DNA from: Sphingobium sp.
GTDB lineage: Bacteria > Pseudomonadota > Alphaproteobacteria > Sphingomonadales > Sphingomonadaceae
Direction of reading: 5' to 3'
DNA length: 64,000 nucleotides
NCBI GenBank assembly: GCA_017745115.1
Contig: JAGIAA010000005.1
Span: 1-64,000 of the forward strand
Part shown: piece by piece, positions 41,836 to 50,150 of the stretch
Layout of the letters: each line of letters starts with the position of its first letter
Position numbering within the stretch: position 1 is the first letter of the stretch
Position numbers and translations under genes: made by a program
Notes under the pieces: model-generated
The model's input: the letters and a program-made list of their open reading frames with translations, nothing else
Told to the model about the DNA's origin: nothing
Database searches by the model: none

Positions 41836-42339
41836 ATGACCAACCCAGATTCACCCATCCTCGTGCTGACAACCGGCGGGACCATCGACAAACAGTATTT
41901 CGACGCGCTGAGCGAATATCAGATTACGGATACGGTCATTAGCAGGTTGCTCGAGACGGCCCGCGTGCGACACCCATTTGCCATCGAGGAGGTGATGCGC
42001 AAGGACAGCCTGGAACTCGACGAGGATGATCGTGCCGTGCTCGCGGCGCGGATCGCCGAAGCCGAGGCCACGCGGATCGTCATAACGCATGGCACTGATA
42101 CCATGACAGTCACCGCGCAAGCGCTGGCAGGAATTTCGGGCAAGACGATCGTGCTCGTAGGTGCGCTGGCGCCAGCGCGCTTCAGCGACAGCGATGCTCC
42201 GTTTAATTTGGGAATGGCATTCGCGGCGGTGCAGATCGCGCCACCAGGCGTCTATATCGCAATGAGCGGGACGATATTTCGGGGCGATGAGGTTGTGAAG
42301 GATCGCTCGCGTGGCGCGTTCGTACGCCGTGCGACCTGA
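41836..42339 (+). CDS. Single-domain asparaginase-like protein
   Basis: A 167-residue protein starting MTNPDSPILVLTTGGTIDKQ. It has both N-terminal-domain signatures of type I/II L-asparaginases: TTGGTIDK (nucleophile Thr region) and VITHGTDTMTVTAQAL. The usual C-terminal domain (about 130 residues) is absent. Stand-alone proteins of this size are known in proteobacteria, so it need not be a fragment, but activity is uncertain. ATG 41836 is preferred over a TTG at 41785. It follows the IDO gene on the same strand after 160 bases. Confidence 0.78.
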   Translation: MTNPDSPILVLTTGGTIDKQYFDALSEYQITDTVISRLLETARVRHPFAIEEVMRKDSLELDEDDRAVLAARIAEAEATRIVITHGTDTMTVTAQALAGISGKTIVLVGALAPARFSDSDAPFNLGMAFAAVQIAPPGVYIAMSGTIFRGDEVVKDRSRGAFVRRAT

Positions 42340-42566
42340 CTCCGCCATGGGCGAATTGCTCGAATCTAGGGATTGAACGTCGTCGTCAATGGCACAGGGC
42401 CTGCTTCGCAGGCGGGGCGAAGCTTCCCTGTGTGAAGCATGCCGTTGCGAATGGGATGCACGCAGACATCGGCGGACTCAACCGGCGAGGAGATCGCTGC
42501 ACGCAAAGTGCGATGGAACGGAAATTCTGCGGTAGTTCGCCAAGACGGATGTTCCGCTCGCAAAGC
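42340..42566. other. Gene-free spacer between asparaginase-like gene and isopeptidase gene
   Basis: About 230 bases between convergent genes. I looked here for a short lasso-peptide precursor gene on both strands and saw none with a plausible ribosome site, leader or core. No strong terminator is visible. Confidence 0.4.
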
Positions 42567-44879
42567 TTAGTTCTGTGGCGTGCGCGAAGCGGTACACTTC
42601 GGCATCCATCGGTCAAACCAATCGAGCGTCCCCGAGAGTGATGCGAGACGATCGCTCGGCCGAAAGAGTGAATGTATGTCTGAAGGATAATACACGAGCT
42701 CTACATGCTTGCCGTGGCCACGAAGGCCTGCATAGAAGCCCCACCCGTGTAGCACGCTCAGCATGCCATAGGCTTCAATGCGTGTAGGCGCGACTACCTT
42801 GGAAACATTCAAGTCAGGCATCTCTCGAAGCCAGACGTCGGCTTCCTGCTCGATATCTCCACCGTAGATGTAGTCGTATTGCGAGACCACTCCGTTGCCA
42901 ACGAGATCTTGGAAAGCCGCGTGCTGCCACGCTCCGTAATCCAAGCCGTCCGAAACCACGGCAGCACAGGCCAGCGACGGCGCATGGCTCAATATATACT
43001 CGACATAATAAGCGGTCCTGCTCCAGCCGATTAGACCGACTCGTCTTCTATCGATTACTCCCTGTTTCGCCAGCATGTCGATCGCAGCGCTGTAGCCATC
43101 CAAGACTCGCCTTGGCTCGTCGATGCGTGCCGAAGTGAATCCCGGTTCGGTTACGTTCAGCACGGCATACCCTCGTTCCAACGCAGCTCGGCCGGGGAAG
43201 GCGCTGGTGCTTGCTCCCTCTGCGAAGAAAGCGTCCTCGGAGTCTACTCCATGCGTCTGCAAGATCAGCGGCAGCGCTGTTGTCCTGCGCTCGGGTAGCA
43301 ACAGGACGCCACTCCAAGTGGTGCCGGCCTTGTCGATCCAGGTGATTTTCTGTCCCCGATCTATCTGCGCGCCTCTGACCCGAGCCGAAAGATCGAAGTA
43401 GGTCCGCTTGCCCCTTCGCCCATCGCTTATGCAAATGGCGGGCAAGACGTTTAACTCCTGGCAAACTTCGAGGATTGGGGAAGCCGGGGTACCTGCCTCC
43501 GCGACAGGACGGCTCCCGACCTGCACATATTGACCATCCACGCCTTTGCGATAGCTCTCAACGGCGGGTGGTAGCGCCGGTTCATGCTGAGCGCTGCGCG
43601 TGAAGAACGCGGGATACCGCTCGGGCGCGGTTCGTAGCGAAATTTCTCCGTCCGATGTCCAACCCGCCCCTTCCACCAAGCGAGGCATGTAGCCGTCGCG
43701 ATTGAATGGGAATCGTTGGATCAGGCTCGTTCCCCCGCTTCCGAAGTCGAGCTGATAGGTACCGATCATCGCCGAGCGCTGGCGCTCCGGCGAGCAACGA
43801 TCCGCCTGCGTGAACGTGGATAAGGCCATCGCTCTTTGCCCGTCCGACGACCAAACGAGATAGTCGTGGCCTACGTTGAGCGACAAACCGAATGCGGTCG
43901 GTCCCTGGAAAGGATGGCTGACGCTGCCACTGACTCGATCGTAGACAGCAATTTGGCCGGACAGGGGCTCCGCTGGCGTACTGTCCCCCCCAGGAACCCA
44001 GCAGCCATCCTCCCACTTGGCCGAAAAAGGTTCGACAAATGCAAAGCGCGACCCGCCTGGTGCGATCACGACGTTCAAATATGGGAAGGCCTTTACTCCC
44101 AGCGTCGAGATCTTTCCCGTCGTCCGATCGACGAGAAGCAAGTCCTGCGGCGCCAGGATGGTGCCGCGACTGGAGGATATGCGAGCGTATGTAGGCTCCA
44201 AGATGCTAATCAGCGACCGCCCGGTGACCTTCTCAGGTTCCACTGGCCGGTTCGCGCCGCGAGCATCACGCGCGTCAAATACGATGAAAGTATTTTCGTC
44301 GATCTCGGCATAGTCGATGACATCGCGCGTGGCTTCCGTAATGGCCTTGGGGCGAACGTCATGGCTGTCCCACTGATACAGTTGGTTCTGTCCGTTTGCA
44401 CGAAAAAGGAAGTACAATCGCCGCCCATCGCTGCTCCACGAAAGCGAGCTGATTGCCGGTTGAGAATCGCTCGACGACGCCTCGAACTCGAGCAAATGAT
44501 CGACCGGCTTTCCGGTACGGCCGAAGGTTCTCAGCTCCGCGACATCGTCGACCCGCAATGTCGAGCGGACCAGATTTTGCTCGATATCGCTGGACTCAAC
44601 GATGTAGGCGACTGCCTTCCGTTGCTGGTCGTAGACAAATTGCTCGGCTCGGGTTTTGCCATGCTCATCTCGGACATAGAGAACCGCGACGTGATCAATC
44701 CCCAGATTGTCTGTGACCGACCAAGGTCGAGCGGATTGTGCTTGGCCAAGTAAAGGCTCGGCCACCACACAACAACACAGAGCTGAAAGCCACTGCGACG
44801 ATGTTAAGAGCGCCCTTAGCCATCCACGGGAGAATGTCCACTTGGAGCGGAAACGACCGCCCAGCCTACCAGTCACCAT
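42567..44879 (-). CDS. Atxe2-like lasso-peptide isopeptidase (S9 prolyl-oligopeptidase fold)
   Basis: A 770-residue serine hydrolase. The basic N-terminus and hydrophobic stretch (WLSALCCCVVAEPLLGQ) suggest export. A beta-propeller-like region (about 60-480) has repeats such as ISSLSWSSDGRRLYFLF and DYLVWSSDGQRAMAL. The alpha/beta-hydrolase domain has the nucleophile in VGLIGWSRTAYYVEYIL (Ser about 620) and a C-terminal His in YYPSDIHSLFRPSDR (about 736). The GxSRxxxYVEY context and the TonB receptor/FecR/sigma neighbours match isopeptidases that linearise lasso peptides. Base composition (about 55-58 % GC by eye) is lower than its neighbours. A general S9 peptidase cannot be excluded. Confidence 0.75.
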   Translation of the reverse strand: MVTGRLGGRFRSKWTFSRGWLRALLTSSQWLSALCCCVVAEPLLGQAQSARPWSVTDNLGIDHVAVLYVRDEHGKTRAEQFVYDQQRKAVAYIVESSDIEQNLVRSTLRVDDVAELRTFGRTGKPVDHLLEFEASSSDSQPAISSLSWSSDGRRLYFLFRANGQNQLYQWDSHDVRPKAITEATRDVIDYAEIDENTFIVFDARDARGANRPVEPEKVTGRSLISILEPTYARISSSRGTILAPQDLLLVDRTTGKISTLGVKAFPYLNVVIAPGGSRFAFVEPFSAKWEDGCWVPGGDSTPAEPLSGQIAVYDRVSGSVSHPFQGPTAFGLSLNVGHDYLVWSSDGQRAMALSTFTQADRCSPERQRSAMIGTYQLDFGSGGTSLIQRFPFNRDGYMPRLVEGAGWTSDGEISLRTAPERYPAFFTRSAQHEPALPPAVESYRKGVDGQYVQVGSRPVAEAGTPASPILEVCQELNVLPAICISDGRRGKRTYFDLSARVRGAQIDRGQKITWIDKAGTTWSGVLLLPERRTTALPLILQTHGVDSEDAFFAEGASTSAFPGRAALERGYAVLNVTEPGFTSARIDEPRRVLDGYSAAIDMLAKQGVIDRRRVGLIGWSRTAYYVEYILSHAPSLACAAVVSDGLDYGAWQHAAFQDLVGNGVVSQYDYIYGGDIEQEADVWLREMPDLNVSKVVAPTRIEAYGMLSVLHGWGFYAGLRGHGKHVELVYYPSDIHSLFRPSDRLASLSGTLDWFDRWMPKCTASRTPQN

Positions 44880-47431
44880 TTTTTGCTGAGCTCCAGGCGA
44901 ACAATGCGTCCGAACGCGTTCGCGTTCGCCGTGTCGAAGCCGAACTGCGCATAGTAGTCGCTTTCCCGCGGCAGCAACGGAGGCTTGGCGTCCCAGATAT
45001 TCTGGGCTGCAACACCAAGGGTAAGGCCTGATAGTAAGCCGCCACGCTGCTCATCGAACGTGTAGCTGAGCTTCAGATCGCCGGTGGTCCAAGATCCGAG
45101 GTGGGCGGCCGGGCTGAGCGTCGTGTCGTCGTAGCCATTCGCATGGTTGAGAATCGCTGTGGCGGCAAAGCCGCCCTTCGTCCACGTCGCGGCGCCTCGC
45201 AGCCGCAGGCTGGTGGGGCGCTGGAAATCGTCTACGGCGTCAACCGCCGGGCTGCCCGGCACGAAGACGACCTCGCTCTTCAGAATGAAGGCGGCATTGA
45301 GCGCGAGATCAAGCGTGGAGCCCGGCAGGAACACCCGGCCGGATGCGCTCAGATCGACGCCCTCGGTCACCTGACGCGACAAATTCTGGTCCCGCGCATC
45401 GATGATCGCCGCGACGTTCGCCGGCACGAGCGGCGGCGCGATGTCGGTCAGCGAGGTTCGCGGTGAGGCCAAAAGGTCCTGGACCTGCTGCGCCGTCGGA
45501 GAAAGGACGATGTAGGGCGCATAGAGAGTCGGATTGAAGAGGAAGGAGCCGGCGAATCCGGGCGAATTAATCCGGTCGCGGTAACGATATGAATAGTAGG
45601 TCAGCGAGAGATGCGGCCGGCTGGGGACCGGCGGGGCAATGTCGATACCGAGCGTGTATCCGCGCGCATGCTCCGGTTTCAAATTCGGATTCGCATATCC
45701 GAGCCACAACTGGTCCGAAACACCGCCCGGCGCAGCAGGATCACCGCCGATGATGTGGAGGACAGTGGTTGGCCCGCCCACATCGAGCAGCGGCGGAGCA
45801 CGAAACGCCGTGCCATACGAGCCCCGGAACTGGAGGCCGGGGATCACCTTCCAGTTGAAACCCAGCTTCTCGTTTGTCGTCTCGCCGAAATCGCTATAGT
45901 GGTCGTAGCGCACCGATCCATAGAGCTCGATCTGCTCGACGCCGCGAACACCCGCCCCCTCCGGAAGCAAGGGGATCGCCGCCTCGCCGAAAACCGAAGC
46001 GATCTTCCGCGTCGCGTGGACGGGCAGAAACGAATCCGCCTCTGAGTGCTTGGTATATTCATACTCCCCGCCGCCGGCGAGGCGCACTGCGCGATCCGCC
46101 ACAAGGAGCGTTCCCGAAACACTCCCGGTCACGTCGAAGCGATCGACGTCGTCCGGCGTGAACGAGGCCTGCACGTCGGTGTAATAGTTCCGCTGATCGT
46201 TGGTGATGTGCGACTTGAGGCCGCTGAGGCTGAGCGTCGCCACCCAGGATTCGCCGAGACTCTTGCGAATGTCGAGCGCGCCGGTGAGCAGGTCCGACGT
46301 GAAACGCGAGTGATTCAGATAGAGCGGCGTCGAGCCGCTCACGCTTTCGGTGACGCGGCGGCTCCCGAGCACATAGGCCTGCAAGGAAAAGCCGCTCGGA
46401 AGCTCCTGATTGAGACTGATCAGCACGCTCCCGCGATCCGTCTTTGGGATGATGCTCACCGGATCGGGAGCGAGACTCGCCGCATTGGGCTGATACCGGC
46501 GATCGGCGGCGATCAGGCTATCGTTGGCCTGGAAGTCGCCGACGATCATCGCGCTTCCGGTCGACCATTTCGTGCCGATGATCTGCGAGATGTTGTATTG
46601 GGTGTAGTTGTCGGCAAACGACACGCCGCCTGAGGTCGCGATGCCGTCATAACCTTGCCTAAGCTCGAAATTCACCGCGCCCGCGATGGCATCGGATCCA
46701 TAGGTGGCCGAAGCGGTGTCGGTCAGGACTTCGACGCGATCCAGCGCCACGAGCGGGATAAGCGAGACGTCGACGAACTGCCCGCCGACGAGCGAGGTTG
46801 GCACAAAGCGATGTCCGTTCACGAGCGTGAGTGTCGCCTGCGGGCCGAGGCCCCGCAGATCCGGTGCGATTGAGGCGGAGAAATTGTTGGCGCCGCCGTT
46901 AAATTTGGTCTGGCCTTGCAGGCCGAACCCGCCGAAATTCTGCGGAAGGCTCTCGATCAATTCTCCGACGGACGAGGCGGTGCTTCGCTCGATGTAGGTT
47001 CGATCCAGATTCGTGACCGGGGAGCCAGGCGAACCGCCTTGGAGTCGAGAACCCGTGACGACGATGTCGGCGCTTCGACCTTCGTCCACATCCCCAGGTG
47101 ACACCACACTATCGGTGGTGGCGGGCGCGTTTCCCGCTTTCACGATCGCCAGCGCACCGCTGCGATCCTGCCTGACGACAAACCCGGTGCCCGCCAGGAT
47201 GGCGGTGAGCGCATCTTCCGGAGTATGGGCACCACGCACACCGGGCGAACGAGCCGATCTCACGTCGTCGCGATAGATAACCTGTCGTCCAGATTGCCGC
47301 GCAAAGGTGTCCAGGGCAGTCCTCAGCGAACCTGAGGGTATGTTGAATTCGCGCGTTTGCGCCGCCGCCGGTGTGGCGAGCGCTACGATGCAGGTGGTGG
47401 TCGCGAGTGCCGCTGCGAGTGTCCGGATCAT
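44873..47431 (-). CDS. TonB-dependent receptor with N-terminal STN signalling domain
   Basis: About 852 residues from ATG 47431, which begins the signal peptide (IRTLAAALATTTCIVALATP, cleavage near AAAQ). An STN domain (REFNIPSGSLRTALDTFARQ, about residues 28-100) marks transducer-type receptors that signal through FecR. The plug has DIVVTGSRLQGGSPGSPVTN and LPQNFGGFGLQGQTKFNGG; the 22-strand barrel ends in a terminal Trp after ELSKK. It probably imports and senses a peptide ligand. It overlaps the isopeptidase gene by 7 bases, so the two are one transcript. A second ATG 12 bases upstream (47443) is possible. Confidence 0.9.
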   Translation of the reverse strand: MIRTLAAALATTTCIVALATPAAAQTREFNIPSGSLRTALDTFARQSGRQVIYRDDVRSARSPGVRGAHTPEDALTAILAGTGFVVRQDRSGALAIVKAGNAPATTDSVVSPGDVDEGRSADIVVTGSRLQGGSPGSPVTNLDRTYIERSTASSVGELIESLPQNFGGFGLQGQTKFNGGANNFSASIAPDLRGLGPQATLTLVNGHRFVPTSLVGGQFVDVSLIPLVALDRVEVLTDTASATYGSDAIAGAVNFELRQGYDGIATSGGVSFADNYTQYNISQIIGTKWSTGSAMIVGDFQANDSLIAADRRYQPNAASLAPDPVSIIPKTDRGSVLISLNQELPSGFSLQAYVLGSRRVTESVSGSTPLYLNHSRFTSDLLTGALDIRKSLGESWVATLSLSGLKSHITNDQRNYYTDVQASFTPDDVDRFDVTGSVSGTLLVADRAVRLAGGGEYEYTKHSEADSFLPVHATRKIASVFGEAAIPLLPEGAGVRGVEQIELYGSVRYDHYSDFGETTNEKLGFNWKVIPGLQFRGSYGTAFRAPPLLDVGGPTTVLHIIGGDPAAPGGVSDQLWLGYANPNLKPEHARGYTLGIDIAPPVPSRPHLSLTYYSYRYRDRINSPGFAGSFLFNPTLYAPYIVLSPTAQQVQDLLASPRTSLTDIAPPLVPANVAAIIDARDQNLSRQVTEGVDLSASGRVFLPGSTLDLALNAAFILKSEVVFVPGSPAVDAVDDFQRPTSLRLRGAATWTKGGFAATAILNHANGYDDTTLSPAAHLGSWTTGDLKLSYTFDEQRGGLLSGLTLGVAAQNIWDAKPPLLPRESDYYAQFGFDTANANAFGRIVRLELSKKW

Positions 47432-47474
47432 ACTGCCCCCCATGAAGGGGCCGACTTTCGTACCCCACCCCATG

Positions 47475-47504
47475 CGCGACAATCGGCCGGCATAAATGGG
47501 TAAC
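47475..47504 (-). promoter_or_regulatory. Probable ECF-sigma promoter of the receptor-isopeptidase operon
   Basis: On the minus strand GTTACCC (47498-47504) and TGTCGCG (47475-47481) are 16 bases apart. The same pair with the same spacing stands before the ECF sigma gene, in both cases ending 44 bases before the start codon. The shared pattern was found by reading the two upstream regions together and fits autoregulation by the local sigma factor. Confidence 0.65.
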
Positions 47505-47508
47505 ATCC

Positions 47509-48486
47509 TCAATTCGAAATCTTGATGCGATCCCCATCCTGTTCGGACTTGAGCCCGTAGGCGTCGTGCAAAAGGCGCGCGAACGCTTCGACGTTGGAGG
47601 CTTGGAACGTCCCACCGATGGGGATGGCGGCCGCCGACGGATCGACAGAGAGCTGGGTGCGGTTGTAGCGATTGAACTCAGCCGCGGCTTCCGAGAGCGG
47701 GACGAGGTTGAAGGTCAGCATTCCGTCGCGCCAGGCGAGGGCATTCTCGACGCGCTCCTCGGACTTCGCCGCGATCAGCGTTGACTCGCCGCGCGCGATG
47801 GCCGTGTCGCCGGCGGTGATGATCGCCGCGCTGGTGTCGCGGTTCTGGCCGTCGTCGACTCGGACGCGTCCTTCGATGACGTTGACCGTCACCCGGTCCC
47901 GGTCGCGCCGCACCGAGAATTTGGTACCCAGTACGGTGATTGTCCGCTTGCCGGCGTGCACTACGAACGGCTCGCCCTCGCGATGTGTGACCTCGAAATA
48001 GGCCTCGCCCGAGTCCAGCCACACGTCGCGCCGCTTGTCGTCGACTGCAGCGCGGACGACCGATTGGGTGTTGAGCTCGATCCTGCTGCCGTCGGCGAGA
48101 TTGATGATCTTGCGAGCGCCGACCGGGGTCTGGAAGCGCACTTCTTGCACCTGCGGTTGCTGGACGAATTGCGGCGCGAACGAATAGGCACCGAGGCCGA
48201 CGACGGCGAGGAGGCTTGCAGCGATCGCGCCAGATAGCCATGGACTGATCGGCCGATAGCCCCTGCCGGCGCGGCGCTCATCCCAGTCGCCGAGCGAGCG
48301 CACGCGCTCCGCTTCCGCCCAGCCGTGCTCGGCACGCAGATAGGCTGCCCGGTTGGCCATCGATTCCGCGAGCCAGGCGTCCAGTTCGATCTGATCGCGC
48401 TGCGACCAGTCCGGTTCGTCCCGGCGGATTAGCCAGTCGATCGCCTTGTCCTCGATAGCGGCATGCCGGCTCATGGGGCGACTCAT
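47509..48486 (-). CDS. FecR-family anti-sigma/transmembrane signalling protein
   Basis: A 325-residue protein whose start overlaps the sigma gene stop (ATGA at 48483-48486). The cytoplasmic N-terminal DUF4880-type segment (WLIRRDEPDWSQRDQIELDA and WLAESMANRAAYL) precedes one membrane helix (LSGAIAASLLAVVGLGAYSF) and the periplasmic FecR domain (TPVGARKIINLADGSRIELN, VLGTKFSVRRD). A C-terminal segment (VPLSEAAAEFNRYN, IGGTFQASNVEAFARLL) is STN-like and should dock the receptor. It relays ligand binding at the outer membrane to the sigma factor. Confidence 0.93.
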   Translation of the reverse strand: MSRPMSRHAAIEDKAIDWLIRRDEPDWSQRDQIELDAWLAESMANRAAYLRAEHGWAEAERVRSLGDWDERRAGRGYRPISPWLSGAIAASLLAVVGLGAYSFAPQFVQQPQVQEVRFQTPVGARKIINLADGSRIELNTQSVVRAAVDDKRRDVWLDSGEAYFEVTHREGEPFVVHAGKRTITVLGTKFSVRRDRDRVTVNVIEGRVRVDDGQNRDTSAAIITAGDTAIARGESTLIAAKSEERVENALAWRDGMLTFNLVPLSEAAAEFNRYNRTQLSVDPSAAAIPIGGTFQASNVEAFARLLHDAYGLKSEQDGDRIKISN

Positions 48487-49055
48487 GGCTGCATCTCCTG
48501 CGCCGATCGCTTGCCGAACCTTGGCCGCACGATCTTGCCGGTGCCGCCGACCATATGGTCGATCAGGGCCTTCATCCCGTATTTGAGTTGCTGGCGGACC
48601 GTTTCGGTTGACACGCCGAGCGCATCGGCCGCCTCCTGCGTCGACAGTCCGTCGAGCTTCCTGAGCCGCATGACCTCGCGGCAGCGCGGCGGCAGCTTGT
48701 CGATACCGGCTTTGGCGTGGCGCAGCTCGTCGCGTGCGGTCAATGCCCGTTCGGCCTCGAACATGTCGAAGTCGAGCGACTGGTCGTCGAGATCGGCGAT
48801 GATCTCGAACGACACGATCCGGGAACGCTTGGCCTGGTTGATCAGGTGGTTGCGCGCGAGCGTGTAAAGATAGGCGCGCGTATTGGCCGGCAGCTCGCGC
48901 CGCGCGCCGATCAGCACATGCTCGTAGATGTCCTGCCGTAGTTCGAACACGTCTTCCGCCACCCTCCAGTTCCGGCGCACATAGGCCGTCAGCGCCCGTT
49001 CGAGAGGGAGCACCTCTCGTTTGAACCAGGCGTTGAGAGCGTCGTCGTCGACCAT
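48483..49055 (-). CDS. FecI-type ECF RNA polymerase sigma factor
   Basis: A 190-residue sigma factor. Region 2 reads LTAYVRRNWRVAEDVFELRQ then IYEHVLIGARRELPANTRAY; LYTLARNHLINQAKRSRIVS completes the DNA-melting part. Region 4 is LPPRCREVMRLRKLDGLSTQ then EAADALGVSTETVRQQLKYG. It is coupled to fecR and the TonB receptor, forming a cell-surface signalling unit that probably drives its own promoter and that of the receptor-isopeptidase genes. Confidence 0.93.
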   Translation of the reverse strand: MVDDDALNAWFKREVLPLERALTAYVRRNWRVAEDVFELRQDIYEHVLIGARRELPANTRAYLYTLARNHLINQAKRSRIVSFEIIADLDDQSLDFDMFEAERALTARDELRHAKAGIDKLPPRCREVMRLRKLDGLSTQEAADALGVSTETVRQQLKYGMKALIDHMVGGTGKIVRPRFGKRSAQEMQP

Positions 49056-49098
49056 CCTGTCCGTCGGGGCATCCTCGCGTCACACTTGTCCGAAGAGA

Positions 49099-49128
49099 CG
49101 AGACAAACTCCGTTCGAGAATGGGTAAC
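49099..49128 (-). promoter_or_regulatory. Probable autoregulated ECF-sigma promoter
   Basis: Minus strand GTTACCC (49122-49128), 16-base spacer, TGTCTCG (49099-49105), 44 bases before the sigma start codon. It matches the receptor promoter in both elements and in spacing, and also shares ATT directly after GTTACCC. Confidence 0.65.
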
Positions 49129-49205
49129 GCGAATATCGGCCGGGCGCAGATATTTTTGCAGAGGCCCGTGTCACGCTCCTGGTTCGGGGCGAACCGCCTG
49201 GAGCG

Positions 49206-49235
49206 CTAGACCGCCGAAGGCCGAATTTGGGTAAC
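49206..49235 (-). promoter_or_regulatory. Possible second, weaker ECF promoter
   Basis: Minus strand GTTACCC (49229-49235), 16-base spacer, GGTCTAG (49206-49212). The upstream box and spacing match the two better promoters; the downstream box keeps only the GTC core. It would give a longer leader for the sigma gene. Confidence 0.35.
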
Positions 49236-49269
49236 GCAGTCATTGCGACCGAAACGGAGCGATCGCGAT

Positions 49270-49297
49270 GTTACCCGTCCGCACGGCGCCGCTTGTC
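49270..49297 (+). promoter_or_regulatory. Possible ECF-type promoter pointing at luxR
   Basis: Plus strand GTTACCC (49270-49276) and TGTC (49294-49297) with a 17-base spacer, one longer than in the sigma and receptor promoters. It lies about 80 bases before the luxR start. If used, it would tie quorum-sensing receptor levels to the cell-surface signalling unit. Confidence 0.35.
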
Positions 49298-49350
49298 ATA
49301 GTCGCGAACGGGGCAGGTAACAAAATGCACCGGCGTAGGGGGCCCGGGTT

Positions 49351-49364
49351 CGCGGCATGCCGCG
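49351..49364. promoter_or_regulatory. 14-bp perfect palindrome before the luxR ribosome site
   Basis: CGCGGCATGCCGCG is a perfect palindrome ending five bases before the AGGAGG of luxR. It could be an operator or an mRNA hairpin close to the ribosome site. Which protein binds it is unknown. Confidence 0.4.
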
Positions 49365-49379
49365 GCAGGAGGTCAATAC

Positions 49380-50147
49380 ATGGCCGGGAAAACCTCGCCG
49401 CGGCGCGGGTTCGGCTTCGGACTCGCAGACGATCTACTTCGCACGATCCGCTCGGCCGAGGACTGGAAAAAGCTGTGGTCGATCGCACGCGATTTCAGCG
49501 ACGAGATTCGCTGCCGGCACTTCGCGCTCCTGACCCACGAGGACCTGCGCGCGCCCGGATCCGGCGCCGTCGACCTGCGCGACTATGCCGAAGGCGCCAC
49601 CCAGCGCATCATCGGCGAAGGCCGCTACCGCCGCGATCCGGTCATGCGCGGCTGCCTCTTCGCCGACAGCGCCTTCCTATGGTCCGAGCTGCGCGAGATC
49701 ATCGCGCTCGATCACCAGGATCGGCTCGCGCTCGAGCTCGGCCGGCGTGAAGGGCTCAACGAAGGCATCACGGTTCCTTGCGGCAAGCTCGGTCAGCGCC
49801 TCGGGTCCTGCACCTTCGCGGGGTTTCGATCGCAGAGCATGGCCGAGTTGGCGCTCGGGCCGGCGCAGATATTCGGCATCTTCGCCTTCCAGCGCGCCCG
49901 CCGGCTGGCCGGACCCCACGCGCCCGGGCCGCTGCCGCGGCTCGCGCCGCGCTACCGCGACTGCGTGATCCTCGCCGGCCAGGGCCTGCGCAACAAGCTC
50001 ATCGCCCATCGGCTCGCGCTGACGGTTGATACGGTCGAAAGCTATCTGCGCGACGCGCGCCGGCTGTTCGACGCGCGCGACCGGACCGAACTCGTCGCGG
50101 CCGCGCTGCTCGCAGGCGAGATCGGTCTCGACGAACTGCGCCGCTGA
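49380..50147 (+). CDS. LuxR-family quorum-sensing regulator (TraR-type)
   Basis: A 255-residue protein with a strong AGGAGG ribosome site. The N-terminal autoinducer-binding domain has the conserved DP pair in YRRDPVMRGCLFADSAFLWS (about residues 82-101), the ligand-pocket Trp in FLWSEL, and the Gly of REGLNEGITVPCG. The C-terminal HTH is LAPRYRDCVILAGQGLRNKL then IAHRLALTVDTVESYLRDAR. It should bind an acyl-homoserine lactone from the adjacent LuxI. Position matches traR control of transfer in Mesorhizobium-type ICEs. Confidence 0.92.
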   Translation: MAGKTSPRRGFGFGLADDLLRTIRSAEDWKKLWSIARDFSDEIRCRHFALLTHEDLRAPGSGAVDLRDYAEGATQRIIGEGRYRRDPVMRGCLFADSAFLWSELREIIALDHQDRLALELGRREGLNEGITVPCGKLGQRLGSCTFAGFRSQSMAELALGPAQIFGIFAFQRARRLAGPHAPGPLPRLAPRYRDCVILAGQGLRNKLIAHRLALTVDTVESYLRDARRLFDARDRTELVAAALLAGEIGLDELRR

Positions 50148-50150
50148 CCA

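Larger units (their letters stand above)
49056..49379. other. Divergent control region between the ECF sigma and luxR genes
   Basis: A 324-base region without a credible gene. It contains the sigma promoter pattern (49099-49128), a second similar minus-strand pair (49206-49235), a plus-strand near match (49270-49297) and a 14-bp palindrome before the luxR ribosome site (49351-49364). Density of these repeated elements suggests shared control of both directions. Confidence 0.6.

Noticed and set aside
42340..42566. Possible lasso-peptide precursor gene next to the isopeptidase
   Set aside because: Short frames on both strands lack a leader with the expected Thr before the core, a ring-forming Asp/Glu at core position 7-9, and a ribosome site.
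42567..44879. Ordinary prolyl oligopeptidase
   Set aside because: Fold is the same, but the GWSRxxxYVEY context and tight linkage to receptor, FecR and sigma genes favour the isopeptidase group. Kept as an alternative.
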